This document shows positions 56,688-64,000 of a stretch of 64,000 nt of DNA, piece by piece. Under the pieces are notes generated by a model that did not search any database, was not told where the DNA came from, and saw nothing but the letters and a program-made list of their open reading frames with translations. The stretch comes from Cryptomeria japonica (lineage: Eukaryota; Streptophyta; Pinopsida; Cupressales; Cupressaceae). The position numbers and the translations under genes were made by a program. The first letter of the stretch is position 1. The number at the start of each line of letters is the position of its first letter. The DNA lies in assembly GCF_030272615.1 (NCBI RefSeq), contig NC_081413.1, forward strand, positions 157,609,849-157,673,848. The letters run 5' to 3'.

Positions 56688-58091
56688 CTATTTTGTTCGC
56701 ACCATCTCTATAAGTTTCAACACAAAACTATACCAAAATGTAAAGATGTAAATTACTCTATATGACATAATCTACTCTTTATTCATAAATAAACTCATAG
56801 ATCAATTAAGAAGTCTATTTCATACATAATATAAAACAAGTTTAATAAATTGATAAAACAATCATAGATATCAAGGAGTTAAATAAAATATTCATATACA
56901 ATGGAAGGTAAAAATTTCTCATTACATATCATTATACTATACTTAGGCTTTCTAATGCCTTAAGTATTAAACAAACATAAAGAAAGTGAGATACATCTGT
57001 CGATCTCCAATTTGAGTCGCTTCCTTTCAGTCCATTGAATGAAGACGAGAACAAGATTCAGGTGCTTTTTCTACCCACCCTTGAAGCTTATGCTTCCCCA
57101 GGATTCTTGGTCAATCAAGAATACTTGACCCTGCACGAATTGTTTTAACAAAATAATTTGAAAGACGACAGAGAATATGGTGCGTGCCTAGATGATACAA
57201 GAATTTTCATTTTTATAATTCTTTTAAGAAACAAGCATTATCAATCAAGGATATGGTAGAGAGCATAAATAAAAGAATTCCATCTATTTTAATGTATAAT
57301 TCAATTCATTACTCGGCCAATTATAATGTCATGCATAGAAAAAATAAATAGTTTGGAAAAAGCAATTATACTCTCTAAGATTCCATATTCGGCACCTGTC
57401 CCGGAAGGTAACTTTCCATACACAAGCCTATCTAGCTTGGTTCTCATAAAACAAGAATACATTTCCATAAAGAATACAATCTTTTGACTAATAGAACTAA
57501 CATCTTTCCTATCACTTTCATAAATTAAACACTATTTCATTACTTTCACCTAATTGAAAACAATCTTTCGTAGAATAACAATTTCACGATTTTGATAAGC
57601 AAACATATTTTCATCAAAATAAATCAAATAAGTACAAAGTAAGAATCAGGTGTAACACATGTATGATTATTTTCATATAAATGAGTTAAATTTGAGTACA
57701 CATTATTTAAATGGGCATCTATCCTAGCCCATTAGCATTATTTACTATTCTTAAACAATATAATTGCATTTCTTAGCTATTTCAATATATGTACCACCTA
57801 ATGATTTCCTTCTATGTCTATTCAAGGAATAATAAAACAAATTCAATAAAGACATGGAACATCATAAATAAAATATTATGCTACAACCATTCTCTATTTC
57901 ACTATCATTTCTTAGTGCAAAATAACCAAAATGAAATGAAGATCCTACCTCCTTACGCTTTGATACTGGCTTGGAATGAACTCTTTTGTGCCTCCTCTAA
58001 TTAGCCTACTTCTTCCTTGATGGCTCAAGAGTTATCTATCAGATCTTCCTCTAACCACATATCTATTTTCCTTCTATCTATGCTATAAAGT

Positions 58092-58113
58092 TCTCTCTCT
58101 CTCTCTCTCTCTA
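58092..58113. repeat. (CT)n microsatellite in the K LTR leader
   Basis: About eleven CT units. The matching place in the other LTR (45336-45352) has fewer, so the tract has changed length since insertion. Confidence 0.85.
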
Positions 58114-58202
58114 ATCTCTCTTCTAACTTTACTATCTTTCTCTCTGCTCCAACTTACTATTTGCTATCATTTTCCTCCCCCTAACTATCAAGCCTATGCC
58201 TC

Positions 58203-58210
58203 TATTTATA
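58203..58210 (-). promoter_or_regulatory. TATA box of the K 5' LTR
   Basis: The - strand reads TATAAATAGAGGC, identical to the box at 45439-45446. This is the copy that would have driven K transcription. Confidence 0.75.
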
Positions 58211-58257
58211 CTATTTTTCCCTATGAAATCTCCTATGTCTAAGGCTTAGTTATTGTT

Positions 58258-59769
58258 TGATAGTTCTGATACTAAATATGATTAGTATAGATGCCAAGCT
58301 AACAATATGAGAGGGGGGGGTGAATCATTCAAACTTAATCTTCAATAAAAACAATAGATTCAACCTCGGTAACCTTATCAGAAAAATCGTAATGCATGCA
58401 GACCCATAAATAGATAAGATCAAAAACATATAACACCAGATTTAACGTGGAAACCCAAATAGGGAAAAACCACTGTGGGATTTCAGACCCACTAAGAAAT
58501 ATACTCTTCTAGAGTATGCTCGATTAAAAGCAAATCCTGTTAAAGATTACAAACACATTGCTAGATGTGACTCGGTTAAGGGATTTCCCTCAAATCTGTT
58601 AGGATCTTCACTTTGTTAGAAGTGACCTTGTTAAAGGATTTCAAACACTCAATAAGAATTTCACCTTGCTAGAGGATTTACATATAAGACTGTCAAGTCC
58701 ACTCAGTTGAGAGATTTTCTGTCACTTTAACAAATTAACAGTAATAAAAATCTATCTACAACTTCACATCTAAAATGCTAAAGTAGATTCTTATTTGTTC
58801 AATACAATCTAGACATAGAACTAATCTTGTCTATCTGTTGGGGTTCTATACTCTATTATTCTAACGGGTCTTCAAGCTTCTGTGCTCAATAATCACTATG
58901 TAGCATCCCTGTGCATACACTTGCCCACATACATTGTTTATCAACAGTTTCCTATTTATGAACAATTAGGTAACCGCTTAATCTCCTTGATCACATTTCC
59001 CATGATCAATCATAGCCATCAGATCTTCAATCTTGTCTAGCTTCAATGCATCTTTCGATCTAAAAACATTTTACCTGGTCTTGGAACTTGCATAATAGTC
59101 TTGAAACTTGTGCCAAGGTATTGCGGTTCAATTTGAGTTGTAGATCTTCCTGCTGATGTTTCTTTATCATAGATTCTTTAACAATCTTCATACACGGCTT
59201 ACCAATCATTTAATCTACTCCATCTCATCAGCTTCTTTTATTAAATACCGCATGTAAACATTTAATTCTTTCTATTATAGCTCAATTACAACTCAGTAAC
59301 AACTCGGTGAATAATAAACTTCACTCGGTAGAGATTCTTCCTTCATTAACTGATAGAGATAACCTCAGGGTTTACCGATTAGGTTCTTTGCTTGATAACA
59401 TAGTATAGTATTAACCTTTACATTTACAACATATGTATGATGTTAAAGCAATCTAAAACATCATGATCTCATCATTGTCTAACTCGGTAGTATTTGCCCA
59501 TTGAATACCTTATTCATCCCTTTATTCATCATATTCTTTCCTGTGTCTTTTACTGACTTCTTCATAATCTTCATATCATACTTCTCAAGATATGGCAACA
59601 TCATACTGAATTAGAAAATCAATTTCTTGACATCAATGAAAAAATAATAATATCAAGATAGTAAAACATCTTTAATCAGTTATATCCATAATCATCAACA
59701 ACCTTCTCAATATCGTTATTGAAATGCCAACAATCTTTCATTGTCCATTATAATGCAATATTGCCAACA
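58258..59769 (-). repeat. 3' LTR of Copia C
   Basis: In + coordinates it starts TGATAGTTCTGATAC and ends TATTGCCAACA. It has the shared block GAGAGGGGGGGGTGAATCA (58309-58327) and ACGTGGAAACCCAAATAGGG (58445-58464) followed by AAAAACCACTGTGGG. A run of TGTTAGAAG/CTTGTTAAAGG units lies at 58590-58690. Confidence 0.83.
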
Positions 59770-59950
59770 ATATCCCCCTTTGGCATTGATGGAAAAACCA
59801 ATTGATTTGACCTTAGTAGATTCGGATTGCTATGATTCTGAAATGTTGAAATGCTCTCCCCCATACATTAGACTTCTCCTATTTTCTCAGTCTTGTTTCC
59901 AATCTGTAATCTGCTCTTCTCCCCTGTTAGAGGCATTCTCCCCCTTTGAC
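59770..59950 (-). other. Polypurine tracts of Copia C
   Basis: In + coordinates: ATATCCCCCTTTGGCATTG at the LTR, GCTCTCCCCCATAC (near 59853) and CTCCCCCTTTGACAAAAATG (59938-59957). These are the repeated Sirevirus-type tracts. Confidence 0.8.
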
Positions 59951-60177
59951 AAAAATGCCAAAAGGAAAAGAACTAAAACATAATTTGTTTCTGTAAGAAG
60001 TTATTTACTGCTGTTGTGTATCAACTGAGTCTTGGTCAGAGCATTTGTCTTCAATTCCTGTTCCCTATTTATTATTTTCTGTACACCTTTAGAAAACCTC
60101 CTAAAGTGTGTAAATCAACATCAACTCCTAAAAGATATTCTATAGAGTCATTGAATTGATGCTTTCACCAAACTCGG

Positions 60178-61690
60178 TCAGTGAATGGAAGATAGGGGTA
60201 GGACCCCTAATTGACTTTTGAGATACTCAAAAGTGTCCTTTGGCAGTGGCTTGGTGAAGATGTCTGCAATTTGTTCCTTTGTGCTAACATACTCCAACAC
60301 CACTTTCTTCTCTTGAGCTTCTTCTCTAAGATAATGATATTTGATAGATATGTGCTTTGTCTTAGAGTGCATAACAGGATTTTTTGAAATGTTAATGGCA
60401 CTAGTATTGTCATAGAATATAGTTACTAGCTCGATAAATTTCTCATTTATACCTTCCAACAGTTGTTTGATCCATGCAATGTTGGTGCAATTCAGTGTTG
60501 CAGCAACATATTTAGCTTCTGTTGTTGACTGTGAAACACATCCTTGTTTCTTGCTAAGCCAACTCACTAGTCTTTTTCCTAAAAAGAAAGCTCCTCCACT
60601 TGTGCTTTTTTTGTCATCAATGTTGCCTACCCAATCAGCATCAGTATAAATTTTTAACTCAAAATCATTTCCTTTCTAATATACTAAGTCATAATCCTCT
60701 GTGCCTTTCAAGTATCTAAAAATTCTTTTGATTGTTGTCATGTGTGTTTCCTTAGGATCTGCAGAGAATCTTGCAACAATAGCTACTGCATGTGCTATAT
60801 CTGGCCTGCTGTGAACAACATATTGTAGTTTTCCAATCATGGATCGGTAGAGTGTCTCATCAACAAATGCAGATTCATCATTCTTTGATAATTTACAGTT
60901 GGTAGTCATAGGAATACTTACTAGTTTTTAATCCTCCATTCCAAATTTCTTCAAGATTTCTTTTGTGTATTTGGATTGAGTAATGAAAATCTCATTTTTC
61001 ATTTGCAGTATCTATAGACCTATAAAATAATTTATCTCACCGATTAATGACATCTCAAATTCTTTACTCATTTCATTTCCAAAGTTCTTGCATAAAGAGT
61101 CATTTCCACAAAATATAATATCATCAACAAATATGGTTGAGATTAGTATTCCATTTTCATCATTCTTCATGTACATGTTGTTGTTATCACTTGTCCTTAT
61201 AAAACCAATCTTAATCAAATAAGAGTGCAATCTTTCATACCATGCTCTTGGTGCTTGTTTCAAACCATATAAAGCTTTGTTCAGTTTACATACTTGATCT
61301 TTATTATTGTCTTCAACAAATCCTTCAGGTTGTTCAATGAAAACTTCTTCTTCTAATATTCCATTCAGAAATGTAGATTTGACATCCATTTGATATATCT
61401 TGAAGTTCTTGAAAGTAGCATAGGCCAACAATGTTCTTACTCCTTCAAGTCTTGCCATAGGTGCAAAAGTCTCACCATAATCAATTCCTTCTTCTTGGGC
61501 ATAACCTTTGCAAAGTAGTCTTGCTTTGTTTCGAATGACCTCACCTATTTCATTTAGCTTGTTTCTGAAGATCCACTTTGTACCGATTACATTTTTGTCC
61601 TTCGGTCTTGGGACTAGTATCCATGTGTCATTATTCTTGATTTGATCAATCTCTTATGTCATAGCATTTATCCAATCTTCACTGTTAAAT
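60178..61690 (-). pseudogene. Copia C reverse transcriptase and RNase H
   Basis: RT runs from [19 protein letters not shown] (near 61630) through [39 protein letters not shown] and [19 protein letters not shown] to the catalytic box [13 protein letters not shown], with both aspartates present (near 61115). [16 protein letters not shown] follows. Two stops lie between 60910 and 61015. RNase H has YTDADWVGN (near 60630), GCVSQSTTEAKYVAATLNCT, FYDNTSAINISKNP and TKEQIADIFTKPLPK, ending at QLGVLPLSSIH with a stop at 60178-60180. Only a few stops break the domain, and all catalytic residues I can identify are kept. Confidence 0.93.
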
Positions 61691-62830
61691 GCCTCTTTCA
61701 CTATTCTTAGTTCAAATTCAAATATTAGACATGTGTTTTGTCTCAGTTTGTTCCTTGTCATCACTAGATCATTCTTATCTCCTATAATCTGACTTGGTGC
61801 ATGATTCCTTCTGACATACTTGGCTAATATAGGCTCAGTAGGCTCTGTATGATCTTCTTCATCACTCGGTAACTGGATATTGTCTTCATTTTCTTCAGCA
61901 GTCTTCTCGATAGGACTTCTCGGTTGAACATAGACAAATCCTTCATATTCTTCTGGTTCTTTGGAATTTCCTTCATCATTTCTTTATGCAAATTCATCAA
62001 TTTTCACATTTGCACTTTCTACTATTTTGTTAGATGATTTGATCAGACATTAAATGCTTTGCTTCTAGAAGAATAACCTAGAAATGTTCCTTCTTCACTT
62101 TTCTAATCAAACTTACCATTTCTATCATCTTTGTGAACATAGCATCTACTCCCAAAGATTTTAAAATAACTTACATTAGGTTTCTTGTCATACCAGATTT
62201 CATATGGTGTCATCAAAGTACCTTTCTTCAATTGAACTCGGTTCAAGGTGTAAATAGCTGTGCTTATTGCTTCTCTCCAAAATGTTTGTGACACCTTCTT
62301 CTCAATCATTAGTGTTCTAGCACAATCCACAATAGATCTATTTCTCCTTTCAGCTATTCCATTCTGCTATGGAGTTCTAGGTGCAGATACTTGTCTTTTA
62401 ATACCGTAATCATTGCAGAATAAGTTGAATTCATCATAAGTAAACTCTCATCCTCTATCTGATCTAAGACATTTCAGTTGCATTCCTGTTTCATTTTCAA
62501 CTCTCACCTTGTACCATTTAAACATTTGAAAAGCTTCTGATTTCTCTTTTAAAAACATTACTGACATCATCCTTGAATAGTCATCCATAAATAATATGAA
62601 ATACTTATCACCATAATAACTTTGAACTTTCATAGGACCACAAAGATCAGTGTGCACTAGATCTAAAATTCTCTTAGAAGTGTAAGACTTACTTGTAAAG
62701 ATTGATCTTGTCATCTTACCCATCTGGCTTCCTCGACACATAGCATTCTCAGGTTTCTCAAGACTCGGTAGACCTCTTACTCGGTGCTTCTTACTTATCT
62801 TGATCAGATTATCAAAATTTACATGACAAA
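61691..62830 (-). pseudogene. Copia C integrase and linker
   Basis: From 62741: CRGSQMGKMTRSIFTSKSYT and RILDLVHTDLCGPMKVQSYY (first Asp), YFILFMDDYSRMMSVMFLKE, then LKCLRSDRG (second Asp) followed by a TGA in place of the second Gly of DRGGEF. VSAPRTP is followed by a TAG where Gln is expected, then QNGIAERRNRSIVDCART (Glu, near 62350). The C-terminal half reads REAISTAIYTLNRVQLKKGT, TPYEIWYDKKPNVSYFKIFG and SRCYVHKDD, with a stop near 62104. The linker 61700-62090 is acidic (TAEENEDNIQLPSDEEDHTE). All three catalytic residues are intact. Confidence 0.9.
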
Positions 62831-62959
62831 ACCTTTTAGGCCATAACCAGGTATCATCTATCCTTGCATATAGACATTTATTCCAAGTTGAGTCAAGATG
62901 AAATGTATTACCTCTTGTTTGTGTCCTGGTAGCAGCTAACTTTCCATGCTTGTCATGAA

Positions 62960-63250
62960 CTTTGACAATTCCTTTTTCAAATTCTATTCGGTAACCTGTG
63001 TTGTTTAGCTATGCTACACTCAACAAATTGTATTTCAAACCTTCAACCCAATAAACATCATTACATTTTGCATTGTCAAGAAGTGTTATGGATCCTTTAC
63101 CTCTCACCAGACATGGTGCATCATTACCAAAACTTACATAGCCTCCATCATAATCATCTAATTTAATAAACTTGTGTTTATCACCTGTCATGTGATGTGA
63201 GCAACCACTATCTATGATCCAAGAATCATTAGTATTTATATGAGATATTA
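62960..63250 (-). pseudogene. Copia C protease
   Basis: SWIIDSGCSHHMTGDKHKF is read at about 63172-63226, with the catalytic DSG and the following Cys and His-His intact. It continues with LDDYDGGYVSFGNDAPCLVR, GKGSITLLDNAKCNDVYWVE and GLKYNLLSVA, then a stop near 63008 and the GYRIEFEKGIVKVHDK segment before the GAG-pre-integrase domain. Compared with Copia A, the active site is preserved. It releases the mature proteins from the precursor. Confidence 0.9.
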
Positions 63251-64000
63251 AAGCTTTTTCTTCATACCTTTCTTCATCTGATCCATCTTTGATAGCTACA
63301 TAAACAACTTCCTCTATATCAGTTTCATCTGATTTATCATCATTAGATTCCTCATCAGCTATTAGGCATGTCTTTTTATCTGTTCTCCTGAAGTCTTGAT
63401 GTCCTCTGTAATGATTATCTTTCTATTTGTCATCTCGGTAATCTTTCTTTTCAGTAAAATCTTTGTCAGGATAGTTAGAAGCCATATGTCCAATCTTATC
63501 ACAATTGAAACATTTCAAAGGTAGTTTTCCTTTATACTTACCTTTCCCTCTCGGTAACCTTTTGGCTAATAGTGCTTCAAACTCTTCTTGCTTTCTAATT
63601 TCTTCATACAGTTTGTGTACTACTTCCATGTTCTTCTGAAATCTTTCACTTGCTCCACTATGATCTCCTTCAGAGTACTTATACTTTCTTTCATTGTAAT
63701 CATTAGATTCATCAAGATGAAAAGAACTAAATGCAGATTCAAATTTATTTACCGATGACCCACTGTTATCAAAGTTACTTAACTCAAATGCATGTAGCTT
63801 ACCAATAGTAACATCTAAAGAAACTGGCATATTGGGTATAGACCTCAATTCATTGATTGCAGAGACTCGGATTGCATAGGCTGGTAGAAGGGTTCTCAAC
63901 AACTTACTTGTTATATCCTTTTATTCAATAGTTCCTCCTACACCTTTGATTTGATTTACAATCTCCTTTAGTCTTGTACTATACTAGGTTATGTTCTCAC
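63251..64000 (-). pseudogene. Copia C gag, C-terminal part
   Basis: From the window edge: a frame with stops near 63987 and 63924, then SKLLRTLLPAYAIRVSAINE, SLDVTIGKLHAFELSNFDN, a hydrophilic stretch, and FEALLAKRLPRGKGKYKGKL leading to the knuckle CFNCDKIGHMASNYPDKD (near 63470-63520). As in Copia A the last Cys of the knuckle is Tyr, so this is a family feature and not random damage. After a stop near 63423 an acidic linker (63250-63420) leads to protease. The N-terminal half of gag lies outside the window. Confidence 0.87.

Larger units (their letters stand above)
43975..58257 (-). mobile_element. Element K, chromovirus-type Gypsy retrotransposon with long LTRs
   Basis: On the - strand: a 5' LTR (56739 onward, interrupted by Copia C at 58258), a small ORF, gag, a solo LTR insertion (L), zinc knuckle, protease, RT, RNase H, integrase with GPY/F module and chromodomain, polypurine tract and 3' LTR (43975-46726). 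The aligned first 215 bases of the two LTRs differ at only about 3% by eye, so K is younger than D. The chromodomain and RT motifs place it among chromoviruses. Stops in several domains show it is dead. The target duplication cannot be checked because its right end lies outside the window. Confidence 0.9.
56739..58257 (-). repeat. 5' LTR of element K, interrupted by Copia C
   Basis: It starts TGTAAAGATGTAAATTACT and matches 43975-45495 with few differences up to TTAGTTATTGTT, where Copia C begins. The remaining 1.2 kb should lie beyond C. Next to its start the - strand reads TGGTATAGTTTTG, of which only TGGTAT fits an initiator methionine primer site. Confidence 0.9.
58258..64000 (-). mobile_element. 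Copia C, Sirevirus-like LTR retrotransposon, 5' part outside window
   Basis: The - strand shows 3' LTR, polypurine tracts, RNase H, RT, integrase, protease and gag up to the window edge. It resembles Copia A in every domain but keeps more intact catalytic motifs (protease DSG, RT FVDD, integrase DDE), so it is the best preserved element here. It is inserted in the 5' LTR of K at TTATTGTT. The rest of gag, the primer site, the 5' LTR and the second half of the K LTR should follow right of the window. Confidence 0.92.

Noticed and set aside
1-64000. tRNA, rRNA or other structural RNA genes
   Set aside because: No cloverleaf-compatible A and B box pair or rRNA-like sequence was noticed by eye. 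A covariance-model scan would be needed to exclude short ncRNAs.

Overview
This 64 kb window looks like intergenic DNA from a large, repeat-rich plant nuclear genome. A gymnosperm, perhaps a conifer, fits best, but that is an inference from the AT-rich, gene-free, deeply nested LTR-element landscape and not something the sequence proves. I found no host gene, rRNA, tRNA or CRISPR array. Nearly every base can be assigned to an LTR retrotransposon, a LINE, or a remnant of one. Almost all coding regions are broken by stops or frameshifts. Element names A-N are mine.

Left part (1-30159). Copia A (+, 1-5310) has its 3' LTR in view and sits in the pol gene of Copia B (-, 5311-11720), whose 5' LTR is 2.6 kb and carries a cluster of palindromic motifs. 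B sits in an older + strand element G/H. G/H has a Tat-like Gypsy gag (11721-13971), a GGATAAG/CTTATCC repeat array (14341-15240) and a large unrecognised ORF, here called ORF-X (about 1300 codons, 15641-26442). G/H is split by a solo LTR (F, 12033-12779), by a complete 6.8 kb non-autonomous LTR element (D, 16706-23469, with a perfect 5 bp target duplication), and by a LINE fragment (N, 27304-29785, with an 18 bp target duplication) that lies inside its 3' LTR.

Middle part (30160-39705). Gypsy/Tat-like element J (+) begins at a primer-binding site directly after that LTR, so H and J share one LTR head to tail. J has gag, protease, an RNase H-like domain placed before the reverse transcriptase, RT, a second RNase H, and an integrase cut in its catalytic core. 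The integrase runs straight into a second copy of the GGATAAG array and of ORF-X.

Right part (39706-64000). J is interrupted by E (-), a diverged relative of D. E is interrupted by K (-), a chromovirus-type Gypsy with 2.75 kb LTRs, a chromodomain and an extra small ORF ahead of gag. K carries a 4.4 kb solo LTR (L, 50673-55087, perfect 5 bp target duplication) in its gag. Its right-hand LTR is interrupted by Copia C (-, 58258 to beyond the window), the best preserved element. The nesting on this side is four deep: J, then E, then K, then L and C.

A, C, D and E carry several CTCCCCCTT (AAGGGGGAG) polypurine tracts next to the 3' LTR, a Sirevirus hallmark. D and E lack reverse transcriptase and integrase. 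They encode a gag-like zinc-knuckle protein (seen in D) and a large ORF of unknown function, so they must have been mobilised by an autonomous partner. B-like elements are candidates because their gag knuckles resemble those of D.
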